Shown: positions 1-11,425 of the stretch, in pieces
How positions within the stretch are numbered: position 1 is the first letter of the stretch
How the letters are laid out: each line of letters starts with the position of its first letter
DNA from: Punctularia strigosozonata HHB-11173 SS5
Taxonomy: Eukaryota > Basidiomycota > Agaricomycetes > Corticiales > Punctulariaceae
Length of the DNA: 64,000 bases
Reading direction: 5' to 3'
Assembly (NCBI RefSeq): GCF_000264995.1
Contig: NW_006767440.1
Coordinates: forward strand, 828,788 to 892,787
The notes under the pieces: generated by a model
What the model saw: the letters and a program-made list of their open reading frames with translations, nothing else
Told to the model about the DNA's origin: nothing
Databases searched by the model: none
Translations under genes and position numbers: made by a program

Positions 1-593
1 TGACCCATTGCATCGCCTGCGTCCCGTCAGAGAGCACTGTGAAGTGCAACGCGAACTCGCGATTCTTGAAGTTGGCCTCCTTGACGTGCTCGACAGCCTG
101 CATGCTCTCCGCAAGCGGGCGCAGGAGCGGTTGGAGCGTGGCCGCGTCTGCCGGGCGCTGGCACGCTGCCGCAAGCGCGATCAGGCCCCGGAGCTCGCGG
201 AAGAGCGCCTCGACGAGGTCGGCCTGCTCCGCAAGGGGCGAACCAGGGAAGTACTCGCGCGTAAGGCGGGCGAAGGGCTGGACGTGCGCGTCGAGAACCT
301 GCTCGTCGTACGCGGCGACCGCGGGCGGGTCCGGCGCGGGCGCCACGGCAGCCTGAGGCTGAGAGGAGTGCGGGGGCGGTACTGGCGCCGGGGGTGCGTT
401 CGGGTTAGGCTCGTCGCGGAACTCATCGGACGAACGGGCGACAGTGGAGGAGGCCTGGGCGACGGCGAGGTCCTCGAGGCGCGACGTTGCGGCTTCCAAC
501 CTGCACAATATTCAGAGATCGTGTGCGACGCATATCATGATTGTCGCCGTACCGCTTGATGATCGTCGCGAGCGAGTGTAAGCCGCCCGACAT
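1..593 (-). CDS. CAP1: Adenylyl cyclase-associated protein (CAP/Srv2), 5' part
   Basis: CAP binds adenylyl cyclase through its N-terminus and recycles actin monomers through its C-terminus (family knowledge). Exon 1 (593-553) encodes MSGGLHSLATIIKR, the typical CAP start; a 52-nt GT-AG intron (552-501) follows, then exon 2 (500-1) runs off the window. Exon 2 starts LEAATSRLEDLA, the oligomerising helix that binds cyclase. A Pro/Ala-rich linker follows, then the start of the helical folded domain (DAHVQPFARLTREYF, LIALAAACQRP, HFTVLSDGTQAMQWV). The ATG at 593 was chosen because it gives the conserved N-terminus; the frame is also open upstream to about 644 but has no ATG there. Only the first ~180 residues are present. 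The identification is strong; the actin-binding half cannot be checked here. Confidence 0.88.
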
Positions 594-912
594 GATGGAG
601 GTTATCGAGGATGAGGAGAAGGACGAAGTTGACGCGGCCACCAACGAGGTGAACGTGTTTTCTGACGACGACGATCACCACTGCGATCAGTAACTCTTGG
701 ATTGCCAGAGCCTGCTCGTTTGCTCACATGCTTTGAAAGGTCTCATAGGCTCATTGTTTGTCACGAACGACGACGAAGTGTGCTAGACAGAATCCACCGC
801 GCGCGGGCGAGCGTGCACTCAGCTTCGAAGAATTCAAGGATCTTGTCTCATCCTCGACGAACACAACTTGAAATTCAGGGTATTCACTCCACTGCCCCTC
901 GTAACCGCGACA
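594..912. promoter_or_regulatory. Divergent promoter region, CAP / ASH2-like
   Basis: 319 bp lie between the two start codons, and both genes are read outwards. No open frame of interest lies inside. A shared or overlapping promoter is inferred from the spacing only; no clear TATA box was recognised. Confidence 0.4.
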
Positions 913-3081
913 ATGCTGGCCACCGACACGCCGCCTCCCTTTGCTGGACTTACTCCCGCCCCGACGCCGCCGCCCCCAGGTTCTGCTCCTACAGGCCGCA
1001 AGCGCAAACAAGCGCCCGCGCAAGCAAGCACCAGCACGGCCTCTACTCCTCCCCCAGAGGGTAGCACCCCTGCGCCAACCACCACCATCATCTCCGACCG
1101 ATCCGACCTCTCCACACGTGAACGTCGCACCATCTCGCGCTACCCGATTTTCCTTCCAGCCCTGAACCAGCCCTTGGCATCCACGTCCACCCCGCGCTCG
1201 CGCTCCCCCTCCTCCAGCTCCGCTGACCCAGACGATGACCCGCTTTTCTATACCACCGACGGCATCCCTCACAACTCCCTTCGCTTCCGATACTACCCCG
1301 CCGGTGTCAACTCGCCCGGCGCCATCCTCACCTGCCGCACCATTGAATCCCTCCCCTGCTCCTACCGCATCTCATGGGAGGACCGCTCTCCCTTCCTCAA
1401 AGTCTCGCGCTCCGGCCTGCGCCTCCTCGGCGACAAAGGCTTCCGCTCCGCGCGGGGCAACGCGCCCGTTCGCGAGGGCCGCTGGTACTTTGAGGTCAAG
1501 ATCGAGAAGGGCGGTGGTGAACCCGGCGCGCGTGCAGAGGGCGCACACGTCCGCCTCGGCTGGAGCCGACGTGAGGCGCCGCTCAACGCGCCCGTCGGCG
1601 TCGACGGCTACTCGTACGCCTACCGTGACAAGACGGGCGAGAAGGTGACCCTCTCCCGCCCGCGCCCATATGGCGCGCCCTTCCGCTCCGGCGACACCGT
1701 CGGGATGTACATCGCGCTCCCGCCGCGGCGCACGCCTGGTACAGTCCGGACGCGCGGCGGGAAGGAGGTTCCTGACCCGCACGACCCGGCGAACATCCGC
1801 CGCAACCGCATCCCAATCGACTTCAAGGGCCAGGAGTACTTCGAGACGCTCGAGTACCAGGCGTCGAAAGAAATGATTTCGCTCATGGAGGCGCAATCCG
1901 CCAAGCCATCCGCCTCCGCGTCGCTCCCCTCCGCGCCATCCAAGAAGTCAGGCGCGACCGTCAAGAATATGTCGAACGCACGTGCTGCTGCTGCATCTGC
2001 TAAGAAAGCGCAGCCCGAGCTGCGCCCGCTCCCAACGCTCGGCCCGGACTCCTGCCTTGCCTTCTTCGTGAATGGCGTGTGTCAGGGCGTAGCGTTCCGC
2101 GACCTGTACGACTACTTACCGCTCCGTGCCCCGAACGACGCCGCCGCGGCACAGCGTCACAGGAAGAAGCGAGACGGCGGCACGCATCACGAGCACGCTC
2201 CCAATCCGTTCGACGACGGCACGCTTGGATACTACCCGACTCTGTCGCTGTTCAACGATGCCCGGGTGCGGTTGAACCCCGGTCCGGACTTTGAGTATCC
2301 TCCACCGGATGATGTCGATGCCGTGCTCGCCGAGCACGAGCGGAAACGACAAGGGGAGGGGGAGGACGACAAGTCGCAGCTGAAGATGGACGTGGACGCG
2401 GACATCAAGCCTTCCACGCAGCGCACCTGGCGCCCGCTCTGCGAGCGTTATCCCGAGTACATGGCCGAACAATGGGCCCTCGACGACGAAGAGGAAGCAC
2501 GCGCGCGCGCGGCGCTCGCCGACGACAACGTTGACGACCCGTCCCCGTCCCCCCTCCCCGCGCTCCCTGCCACGACGAAGCCTCCGTTGGACAACGAGGC
2601 GGAGGAGAAGCGCCAACAACGGCTCGCGAAGCGACGTGCGCAAGCTGCCGCGCGCAAAAAGGCCAAGCTCGCACAGCAAGCGCATCCGAAGGACGACTTG
2701 CTGAGCGTGCCAGGCGGCAGCCCGCTGAGGCAGTCCGCGACGCCCTACATGGATACCGACCCGGACGCAGCAGGGACGCCGGACACGGCTGGCGTGTACT
2801 ACTCGCCCGCCGTGACCCCCGATCCGGCGCTGATGCGGAGTAGGACGTACAGTCCCGACTTGGATCCGGACATGGACAGAGGCGCGAGCCTCAGGCCATA
2901 CTCACCCGCGGCGAGCGCGTCATCGGGCGTAGAGGTACGGGACGGCGTAGAGAGCGAGGACGACGAGCGTGATGGTCATACCGCGGGCGCCGAGCCAGAG
3001 TACATGGAGTTCGAAGAGGCGCCACCACCAATGGAGCCCACCAAGGAGGAGGAGGAGGAGGAGGAGGAGGATGACGAGTGA
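913..3081 (+). CDS. Ash2/Bre2-like COMPASS (H3K4 methyltransferase) subunit, SPRY domain
   Basis: Single-exon gene, 722 aa. Ash2/Bre2 proteins support Set1/MLL methyltransferase in COMPASS, which methylates histone H3 lysine 4 in the nucleus (family knowledge). The SPRY core is clear: REGRWYFEVKIEKGGG near residue 188, then VDGYSYAYRDKTGEKV, FRSGDTVGMYIALP, CLAFFVNGVCQGVAF near residue 376 and YYPTLSLFNDARVRLNPGP near residue 440. A ~100-residue insert rich in Ala/Ser/Lys splits the SPRY domain. The N-terminus (~80 aa) is Pro/Ser/Thr-rich and disordered. The C-terminus has a basic helix and ends in a run of acidic residues. No PHD or winged-helix domain is seen, as in yeast Bre2. The start at 913 is the first ATG of the frame. 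Confidence 0.85.
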   Translation: MLATDTPPPFAGLTPAPTPPPPGSAPTGRKRKQAPAQASTSTASTPPPEGSTPAPTTTIISDRSDLSTRERRTISRYPIFLPALNQPLASTSTPRSRSPSSSSADPDDDPLFYTTDGIPHNSLRFRYYPAGVNSPGAILTCRTIESLPCSYRISWEDRSPFLKVSRSGLRLLGDKGFRSARGNAPVREGRWYFEVKIEKGGGEPGARAEGAHVRLGWSRREAPLNAPVGVDGYSYAYRDKTGEKVTLSRPRPYGAPFRSGDTVGMYIALPPRRTPGTVRTRGGKEVPDPHDPANIRRNRIPIDFKGQEYFETLEYQASKEMISLMEAQSAKPSASASLPSAPSKKSGATVKNMSNARAAAASAKKAQPELRPLPTLGPDSCLAFFVNGVCQGVAFRDLYDYLPLRAPNDAAAAQRHRKKRDGGTHHEHAPNPFDDGTLGYYPTLSLFNDARVRLNPGPDFEYPPPDDVDAVLAEHERKRQGEGEDDKSQLKMDVDADIKPSTQRTWRPLCERYPEYMAEQWALDDEEEARARAALADDNVDDPSPSPLPALPATTKPPLDNEAEEKRQQRLAKRRAQAAARKKAKLAQQAHPKDDLLSVPGGSPLRQSATPYMDTDPDAAGTPDTAGVYYSPAVTPDPALMRSRTYSPDLDPDMDRGASLRPYSPAASASSGVEVRDGVESEDDERDGHTAGAEPEYMEFEEAPPPMEPTKEEEEEEEEDDE

Positions 3082-3539
3082 ATGGCTCCGCGTTTCTGCG
3101 CATCGAAGTCGTTCTCAGTGTGTTGAACATTGTCATGTAACACATCAAGTCGTACTTCACGGTCTAAGCTGGCCGCAATACTACCGGGTGCAATAGCAGT
3201 TCTCTAAGAGCATTGGTCATACACGACCTGTAGCGATAGCGTGAAAATCACGAGCTGCAGGCGATGAATCGTTGTGGCCCACGAAAGGCGTTGGTTTTGC
3301 CATGATAATCAACGAAGCATGTCGTCCACCCTCTCTTCGCCAGCTCACATCTGCACTCTAGCTGGATTGCAAGAAAGCCCCGAGAGCGTCTATGCTGTCG
3401 TAGTCAACAAACCTGAAGATGAATTCGATCCGTATCCTTTCTAGCCTCGGTAGCAAAAGGGAGGTGGGGCTGTGTTCTTCACCGGTCCAAAATATCCGTT
3501 GTTGGTACAGAGGAGGGAAAATGTATGCAGTAGCATTCA
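3082..3539. other. Intergenic, no gene seen
   Basis: This is the 3' flank of the ASH2-like gene. No open frame resembling a known protein was found on either strand. Confidence 0.5.
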
Positions 3540-4070
3540 GCTCACATTTTAGATGCCGTATAACCCAGACCGAAGAGGTTATTCATTATGGCTAGTGCCC
3601 ATCGGCTGGCCGATCGCTCGCGTATATCGACGATCTCGAGAACGTCGAGTCGCAGCTGACGGATAAAGTCAAGGCTGAAGCACAGGTCCAGCATGGGAAG
3701 TGCACCACCATCCAAGCTGCAGTCAGGATATGCAGCGAACGTTTGGAACTTTCGGATAGCCAGGCAACAGACCGGTTGCTCATATCCATTACGAGTGCAA
3801 CAATTCTTGAGGATGGATATGATTGAGGTCGAATCTCGAGGGACGATGGGCAAATTGACATGGCGAAGAGCCAGAAGTGCTGTGAGGGACTATGACATGA
3901 TCGAGGAGATCAAAGATTTCCATACCCTGAGAGTCAAGCCCCAAGGTAACGATCCGGTTCAGCGTCGTGACATCAGGAGAGCCGGTAGCAGGCCTTGGCG
4001 AACGATACTCCGTCCGATGACTGGTGTCAATGACCAATGTTGCCAGGGATGACATTGCTTTGGCAGACAT
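3540..4070 (-). pseudogene. F-box/LRR-like gene relic (C-terminal part)
   Basis: Broken open segments on the minus strand resemble the C-terminal half of the F-box gene at 54 kb. The clearest stretch is LDFIRQLRLDVLEIVDI, close to LDMIRQLRLDDLEVIDL in the 54-kb gene. Upstream, SLATLVIDTSHRTEY and TTLNRIVTLGL lie in another frame and look like leucine-rich strands. The frame changes near 3800, and no F-box or start is present. I infer a degenerate duplicate; splicing across the frame change was not found. Confidence 0.4.
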
Positions 4071-4839
4071 TGCGCGCTATACGGACGCACTTACGCGGGC
4101 ATAGTCGCGCTGTTGTTTTCCGTCAATTAATAGTAAGTCGCTTGTCTCCCCGGGCAGACTCTGGAGCGTGAAGACAGTCGTAGTCAAGCGTAAGTACATG
4201 CCGCGAACACGGCAACGCGACTTCACGGGTGGGCGGAGAAGTGAGTCACCTGACCTAATTACCCTAGGGTGGGCCGTACACGATCCCGTACAGATACCTT
4301 ATCGACGGCGGCTGGTCATCACTTCGAATCATCGCTCATCGCTCATCTCTGTATGTTTCCGATTCCAAACATTTTGCGCCCAGTTGTGAGGCCGCAAGAG
4401 CGGGATCTAGCACGAATACCTTCGACACTCCCGATAATCCGTTGACACGACCGCCGACAAGCGTACAACGCCATGCCTTCTCTGGAGCTACTCAAGGCAA
4501 GTTATCCCTTGGGATCAATACTGACATCTGGAAATATTGGCTAACACCCGTTCGCTAACCGAACTGCAGGGTCTTTAAGACCTTGCAAGTGACACTACAA
4601 ACTCGCGATTACAGCGCATCGACGTTCGCGCGCAGGTGAAACTCGGAAGAAGGCCGTCTGACGAAGCCGGGCATATCGTCATTCTCCAACAACACAAGGA
4701 AAATGTCCTGGAACTACAGGGGAGACACCCGCTTCCGATTGTCCATTCGAGGCGCGTTCTGTTGACATCGGTCACCATCATTTCCGCTCATAAAGAATAC
4801 AGTCAAAAGATTCGACTTCATACTCACCCACTGGAATCA
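4071..4839. other. Intergenic, nothing recognised
   Basis: This lies between the F-box relic and the 3' end of the zinc-finger gene. Both strands hold short open frames with no recognisable domain. Confidence 0.4.
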
Positions 4840-5884
4840 TCACACGTTCGGGGCCGTCCTCTCGCAATAGCCTTTGTTGAAGTGCCTGCTCCACGAATCA
4901 TCGCGCGCAAAGGTCCTATCACACCGCGCGCACGTTACCGTGCCATCCCGGTTACCGGCGTGCTTTACCGATATAAGGTGCCGAACGTGAAAATCGTACG
5001 CGCGATGGAAACCTACTCCGCACTTGGCGCAATAGAATGGCTTGGATCGCTGGGAGACGGTCTGCTTGACCTTCGATTTCTTTACGCATGCCTTCTTCTT
5101 GCTCGGCTTGGCGGCGTAGTCGTCGTCGTCCAGATCCGAGGTCGGGAGGTAGTCGTCGTCAAGCTTCCGCTTGCGACGATTGGTATATGTTTCAGGTGAC
5201 AGTGCCTGCTTCTTGAATCTGCCGGAACGGCGGAGACCGTCTGGCTCTTGCACTGCGATGCCACTGTCAGGGTTCAAAGGGGGACCCGGCCGTTGGGGAG
5301 GATTTGAACCACCCGAACAGAAATGGTTGACCGTGCTACCGGGCGCTAACAGAGGCTTGGCGTTGCCAGAGCCAGGGGCAAGCTCCTGGCTCCGCAAGTC
5401 AAGCTGGGCGATGCTTGATGTACCTGGCGTAACGACATGGGATCTGCGAGGATTGAGAAGACCAACGCGGTGGGTTTTTTTGGGTTTATGCGTGCTTGCA
5501 TATCCAAAAGGCTCAACCTCACTCAAGGGACGTGCCGATAAGGAGGAATATGACAGCGTCGATGGAGGGAGAACGGCGAACGACAGATCGGTCCGCGGCC
5601 GGCCATGAAGCGTGTCCTAGCCCGTCATGTATCAGCAGAGCTCATTTGTTGTCATAGGGAAAGTACACCTTGGATTGGTGTTCATGATTGTTGTGAAGGC
5701 GTTGAGCTGAGAAGCCTGGTGCGTCGATGAAAAACGCGAAGTCTTGCGGAAAGAGATCGTCCAACGCAAGTTCAAAGTCGGTATCACTCTTCCATGCGAG
5801 CGTGAGGCGTTGGTCCTGGACGACGGGTGCGTTCTGCCTGCGCTTCAGATCAAGACCCGGTTCGTTCTCGCTGCAGTGCTTCAT
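4840..5884 (-). CDS. Two-finger C2H2/C2HC zinc-finger protein (family member Z1)
   Basis: Two exons: 5884-5669 (72 codons, ATG in context GACATGA) and 5616-4840, joined in phase 0 across a 52-nt intron (GTGTAC...GGGCTAG). Product 330 aa. The exon-2 acceptor is placed by homology with the sister genes at 30.3 and 34.4 kb, whose second exons also begin Asp/Ser and lead to the same block, EVEPFGYASTHKPKKTHRV. A Ser/Pro-rich middle follows, then a conserved basic/acidic patch (LRRSGRFKKQ ... RKRKLDDDYLP). Two fingers close the protein: FYCAKCGVGF...RHLISVKH and CARCDRTFARDD...RHFNKGYC, the second with Cys as last ligand. Nuclear nucleic-acid binding is inferred from the fingers. No named orthologue is recognised. 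Confidence 0.7.
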
Positions 5885-8105
5885 GTCGAGCCACGACTCC
5901 CTGACGAGGCGTCATTCGATTAGTCAGTGGCTTTGTGGACAGCCGCAGCGGTTATCACATACATCAGCTGGTCGACAGTGGGGAGGTCGACCGTGACAAC
6001 CACTGCTTCATGAGGACTGGACCGCAATGCGGGCGACGGAACAGGCGCCAACATTGCGAAGTGTGGACGATGGCAAAAACCAAGAGGATCCTGCGAGAAT
6101 TGCGGCAGGAAAATGCGAGATGGGGAGTCGTTTGAGCCGAGGTTGCTGCCCTTTATTCAGGCCTTGTTCGCTGAATGGCAAGATGTAGGTCCGGAACACG
6201 AGCGGAGTGTTGGTTGGCATGCTTCCGACTGCTTCCGGAATGTTACTCGAGGCGCGTGTACGATTTACGAGCTGTCATACTTACGCGCGTGTATCGTCCG
6301 ATACCGAGAATGGCACATTGTCGAGTCGAGAATGACTCTGCCTGGGCGTCGGTCCGGGAGCGCCACATATTCTTACTCTAGTAGTGGCATGGCCTCGGAG
6401 TGGTCAAGTATGATCAGACTGCTAGCTGCAATAATCTAGTGGGGGGCGTATCGATCTCCACCACGAACTCTAGATGCTTCGCAGCTTTGGCACCGAATTC
6501 CCCTGACGTGAAGTTCCACGAGCGCCCCCATCACACTCCAACATCACCCCGATGGCCGACTCGGCGATCTCGAGGCCAATGAGCAAATTCTAAACATCAC
6601 CTTGTATATTGCTGACTGTCTAGGCACACAGTCGCAAGGGTGAAGACATCGATTGAATCTAGTCATCTTCTACGCTACCTTCCAATTTATAGCTAACCCC
6701 CCAAAACAGCCAGACTTCCGGTATGCCGCGGCCCATATGCGGATTCAATGATCTCACCATCATCGACACCACCGGCGATCAGCTTCTATGTTCTTAGGAA
6801 TGGCAAAGACAAGCCCTTATCCACCATTTCAACGATTCTTGTTTTCTACGCCGTGGTAACGTCTCTCATGCTCTCGCCATGTTCATCTTGAGTGTCGAAC
6901 AATTTCGCTGTCAGGCTTTCGGGCTTGGAAATGCCTGCGGCGGCTCGAATGAGGCTCTAGATATGACGGCGGTGATCCCTGTTGCCGACTTCCTCAGGCT
7001 TCCTTAGCTGTGACAATCTGCCGGGAAATGCGCTCAGGGTTTGTCCACGCTCATCCTTCTCTGTCCCAACTCACACTTGCTTGAAGGAATATATCACGAC
7101 AAGTCAATACTTTTCTGTTCCGATATCTGGAACATATCGGACTTCACGCGAGCTGCGTGTCCTTGTCGCTCGCTGGCGCGACGAAGCCATTCATTGAGAA
7201 AAAGGTGCTGCAACGTTGATGTTGTCACCCGGACTTGGACCAGCACTTGGACGCAGCTCCCAAGCGCTCTGATTATAAAATATAGTCGCGGTGCTCAAGG
7301 CAATAGATGTTAGGTTGTTTTGCCATCCTTCGATTGACAACATACGCGGAACGATAGCCATACGAGGCCGGGGCACGCACTTAAGCCCCCTCCCCCCTGG
7401 ATGAAAGAGCTAGAAATGATCTCAATCGAATAACTGTAGGCACCGCGACCTCGCAAAGCATGGTCAGTGTGGTTTACATATGTTCCATGATTTCCAAGCA
7501 TCCCATAAGTCCGTGACGGCTAACATCACGACGCGAAACTGGTGGCGGGTACAGTCAAGAATTCAGCGTTGTATCATTTGTGTAGAAGCTGACCATCATG
7601 CGCTGATGAGTACGGGAACGGGGTACATACGCCAGCCAGAGCGATCGGAGTTCTTGCACAAGGACTTCAACTTGAAGTTCGAGTTGGCGGGATTGCTCTG
7701 TCTTGGATCTGAAGTCTAGCTATATCACAATGGTTCGTTTGACATTGAAATTTCAACAAGTCCAGCGTTCCAGTGTGCAACGTAGAACGCAAAGAAATAG
7801 CGAGGGCTGGGTCCAGCGCCAGGATGCCGGTGACGCCGTTAAGCGTGAGAAACACTATTCAATCAACAAAGGCCGTGGGAATACGAGCTTCGGAAGGTCA
7901 ATGTGGCGGTGCCGCCAAACAACGCGACATCATTTCACGTGACGTGGACGCGACCTCATAGCACAGCCACAACATCTCCGGATTAAAACGTCAGGGGCGA
8001 TATGCCGCCGCCAAACCCGCTGTCCCTGCTACGCTCACCCTTATCGCCACCCCAGGTCTCACCCAACCCTATCCTCGTTCCCCCTCGTTTCACCGTCTCA
8101 ACGCA
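5885..8105. other. Long gene-poor stretch
   Basis: The left end is the 5' flank of zinc-finger gene Z1. From 6.4 to 7.9 kb both strands are cut by frequent stops. A short string NDLTIIDTTGDQLL (near 6750, plus strand) faintly recalls a DUF6593 start but has no supporting context. No repeat or RNA gene was recognised. The last ~130 bases are the 5' region of histone H1. Confidence 0.4.
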
Positions 8106-9178
8106 ATGTCTGCCCCCTCGTCTCCCGAACCCAAGCCCGCCTCACAGACCGAGGAGAAGGTTGCTCCGTCCTCGAAGAAGAGCTCTCCTGCGAAGAGCCC
8201 TGCCGCTAAGAAGTCGGCCGCGACCAAGAAGGCTACTACTAAGAAGTCGTCTGTATCCAAGAAGCCCGCCCCGCAGGCCAAGGCTTCGGGGCACCCATCC
8301 TGGAAGGATCTCATCAAGGTTCGTTTTTCATGTTCGTATCTTGCACTACCTACATCGACGAACCTGCGCATCTAGGAATGCATCGTCGATCACCCCGACG
8401 ACAAGCGCGCCGGTGTCTCGCGACCCCAGATCAAGAAGGTATGCCGATCCGGTTTCCTAGCTTGCAATTTGTCCGCTGACCCACGGTTATCACTCTTCCG
8501 TAGTGGGCTGAGGACAAGTACAACATCGACATGAGCGGTGCCAACGTCTCGCACATGAACCGCGCCATCGCATCCGGCGCCGAGGTGGGCATCTTCCTTC
8601 TCCCTAAGGGCGTTTCCGGCAAGGTCAAGCTCGCGCCTAAGAACGTCGCATCCAAGGAGGTTAGTCCAATGTTCCTACCGTCTTACGCTCTACGTCCTAA
8701 ACGTTTGCCAGAACGAGCCCGCGACCAAGAAACCCGCTACTGCTACCACCTCGAAGAAGCCTGTCGCCAAGTCTGCTCCCACGAAGAGGTCCGCGGCTAC
8801 CAAGACTTCGTCCACTAAGAAGTCCACTGCTACGAAGAAGGCCGCGACGAGCAAAGCGCCCGCTCGAGCAGCCCTCGCCACCAAGTCGTCTACCGTACCT
8901 GCGAAGAAGGCTGCCGCCCCGAAGAAGACTGCCACTGGGACCAAGAAGGCGCCGGCGAAGAAGACGTCCAGTGCGAAGAGCATCGAGAAGAAGGTAGATT
9001 CGTATTCGTGCATCTGTAAGCACTCCGATGCTGATCGTCTTCGTAGGCTGCTGCCAAGACCGCCGCGACGAAAGCGTCGAAGGCTAAAGCCAAGCCCGCA
9101 TCCTCCAAGAAGGCGGCACCGGTATCCGCCACGAAGGCGAAGCCGACGTCTAGGCGTGCCGCGAGAGCGTCGGCATGA
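8106..9178 (+). CDS. Linker histone H1
   Basis: Five exons (8106-8318, 8376-8438, 8504-8659, 8712-8993, 9047-9178), all introns in phase 0 and 52-65 nt long, 281 aa. A Lys/Ala/Ser/Pro-rich tail precedes one winged-helix linker-histone domain (residues ~60-125): HPSWKDLIKECIVDH, KRAGVSRPQIKKWAEDKY and the GVSGKVKLAPK wing. A long basic tail of repeated AKKxxAxK-type blocks follows and ends in SRRAARASA. It binds nucleosomes and linker DNA in the nucleus (family knowledge). The ATG at 8106 sits in a good context and begins MSAPSSPEP. Nothing is broken. Almost all lysine codons are AAG, as in highly expressed genes. Confidence 0.93.
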
Positions 9179-9788
9179 TCGTCGCCTATGGCACGCATAT
9201 GCACTACTGCTTGGACGCCTGGCCCGTTTGTCATATTTATCCACTTCTAGACTTTCTATCCGTGCGTCGCGCTGTCGTAGGACGCGCGTGCATGGACCCA
9301 TACTATTAGTCCATGTTTCGGACTTGTCATCTGTCTTATGTCCGGTGTACTGTATACGCGTAGGATTCTCTTAGTGGTAATGTATCCCTGAATCATGATC
9401 TACTTGTCACGCTCAGTTGATGTGTCTGAATCTGAGCAATATTCGAATGCGTAATGCCCTTGCAACGCCACGTGGTGATGAATGTCGCCGCGCGAGTTTA
9501 CACCTTGCGTGCTAACTGCTACCACATCCAAAGGACCAGGAGCCATCGCTCATATCTAACTTGCGCTCTACAGCTGTATTAGAGATTTTGTTTTGATTCT
9601 CGGCTTTTAGGATGTTCTTCGATATGTGAGCCTTCACTATTATGTGCCCACTAGGACGGACGCGTCTAGAATATTAATGCAAGCCTCTCAGTCCAGAGAC
9701 TCTTCATGGACAGCGTCCGCAATACGGACAATCTACCGACGACAGGAAATATAGGATAGATTGCGAGATCGAAGCTGCCGCCGACAAC
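9179..9788. other. Spacer between histone H1 and GH31 fragment
   Basis: No gene is seen. The right end lacks the upstream part expected of a GH31 gene, so a rearrangement junction may lie in the last ~100 bases. Confidence 0.4.
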
Positions 9789-10502
9789 ATGGCGAAATAC
9801 TTGGAGGTCAAACACCGCTTAATGCCCTACATATACAGCCTCGTGCGTGTCGTCGCTCCGCGTAGAGAGTGCCTGCTAATCCGATGTTGCTCATCATACC
9901 CAGGCTCTGAAAGCGCACGAGACTGGCGCGCCCGTTCAACGCGCGATGTTCATCGAGTTCTTCTCACGACGCACTACCTCGACAAACAGTACATGCTCGG
10001 TTCGTCGCTCCTAGTGGCGCCCGTCTTTGTCCCGGAGGGCGAAGAATCCGAGTATTACCTCCCCGCTGGCCGATGGACGTCCTTCTTCCATCCCGAACGC
10101 GTCGTCACCGGCCCGACGTGGGTCAAGGAGGTGGTGCCGCTGGACGACATCCCCGTCTGGGTTCGCCCCAACACGATCCTCTGCCTGGGCCCGGAGCACA
10201 CTGGTCGGCCGGACTACAAGCTGTCGGAGGGGCTGGAGGCCCGGTTGTATGAGCTCGAAGAAGGGGCCAAGGTCGAGGCCGTGATCCCGACGGGCGAGAC
10301 GGGCAAGGTTGCGGGCACAGTGCGTGCGGAGAGGAAAGGGGCGGAGATCAGGGTGAGCGTGGTCGACGGCGAGGTGGGGCTTGCGAGCATTTCACTGTTC
10401 GATGAACGCTTGCAGATCACGGGTGTCACTGCTGGCGGGAAGGTTCAAGGTAAGGCGGTGGAGGTGGAGAAGGGCGCAAAGGAGGTCATCTTCACAGTGT
10501 AA
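9789..10502 (+). pseudogene. GH31 glycosidase (alpha-xylosidase type), C-terminal fragment, frameshifted
   Basis: GH31 enzymes hydrolyse alpha-glycosides using two Asp residues in a TIM barrel. Here only the end of the barrel and the C-terminal beta domains remain: YLEVKHRLMPYIYS, an intron (9843-9903), ALKAHETGAPVQRAMFIEF, then YLDKQYMLGSSLLVAPVF, EYYLPAGRWTSFF and VRPNTILCLGPEH. The frame before and after about 9965 differs by one base: after the intron the first part reads into a stop, while the rest is open to 10502. Upstream sequence has no catalytic barrel. Codon use is strongly coding-like and the tail is intact, so truncation looks recent. I infer a 5'-truncated duplicate. An assembly error could explain the single-base shift but not the missing N-terminus. 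Confidence 0.75.
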
Positions 10503-10915
10503 CTCTCGAGACAGTGCAGAAACAAGCTCAGTAATGCGCGCTGGCCGGCCTGCGTGATCATTGATCAGTCTGCCCAAGCATGTCATCGCCGAGGTTGTTG
10601 ACTGGCAGGAGCCTCCGCCACCCATTATGCAAAGCTATTGCCTACAACAGCATGCCGACGTAGCCAGGATCGTTACAAACGTGATTTTCGAAGAGGTAAA
10701 TAGCCGAACCGACCAAGGAGTCATAGGAGTATATGTCACCGCTATCGCGCTCAAGAGCTCTGGGCCGATTCGCCTGCCGCCGCCCGCGAAGCGAGAGAGA
10801 TCTGAGCTCGGACACGCCGCCCCGTCATGGCCTCGCCACGTCCGCGCTAGGCCTCTCCAATACGCCTCCTCCTCGCTCGATATCGTCGCACCAAAAGCTG
10901 TCAAATCGCCTGCGC
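10503..10915. other. Spacer, no gene seen
   Basis: This holds the 3' flank of the GH31 fragment. No recognisable coding sequence was found. Confidence 0.4.
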
Positions 10916-11425
10916 TCGGACGCCTTTTCTCTATGGATAGAAGGAACTTGGATGTGCGACGACGTGGTCATTCTTTCCCCCTGAACACCTTAACCGTTCG
11001 CCTACCGCTGTACTTTGTTGTTGGATGAATGTTACGATGTCGCCTCCCAATCGACCACTCTATCCGTGGCGCATGTTACATAAGGGCACTGCGTCGACGA
11101 GAACGGGGAACCGATGCAAATATACACGGCATGTATACACGGCATGTACGGTACATGTCGCATCTTGGAAGATCTGGACATGACACGGCGTCAACTGAGT
11201 CGCGCGAACGGTTCCTGGAACGCCTTTCAGGCCGTCGACAATTTCCAAGATAATATGATAACGGTATGGATGACGTTTCGCGAGTGACGACCAGTTCATG
11301 CGCTTCTAGCCTGTGGACGCAAATCGTCGCCGTCAACTACCATTTTGACTGGTCAGGGAGGTCCATGCACGACGAAAGCGGATACGCAACTCGAAAACGA
11401 TCCCATCCCGATACCCCACGCTGGC
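10916..11425. repeat. Duplicated 3' flank of kinase-WD40 gene, copy 1
   Basis: This closely matches 17078-17571 in the same orientation (for example CGGACGCCTTTTCTCTATGG and GAACGGGGAACCGATGCAAA in both). It lies just downstream of the stop codon of the kinase-WD40 gene, so the duplicated block extends ~500 bp past each gene. Copy 1 has an extra short tandem repeat of ACGGCATGTATAC near 11130. Confidence 0.8.

Noticed and set aside
868-912. Upstream extension of the ASH2-like frame
   Set aside because: The extension begins with TTG; the first ATG is at 913.
6720-6800. NDLTIIDTTGDQLL, a faint DUF6593-like string
   Set aside because: No following strands of the family were found; stops close all frames soon after.
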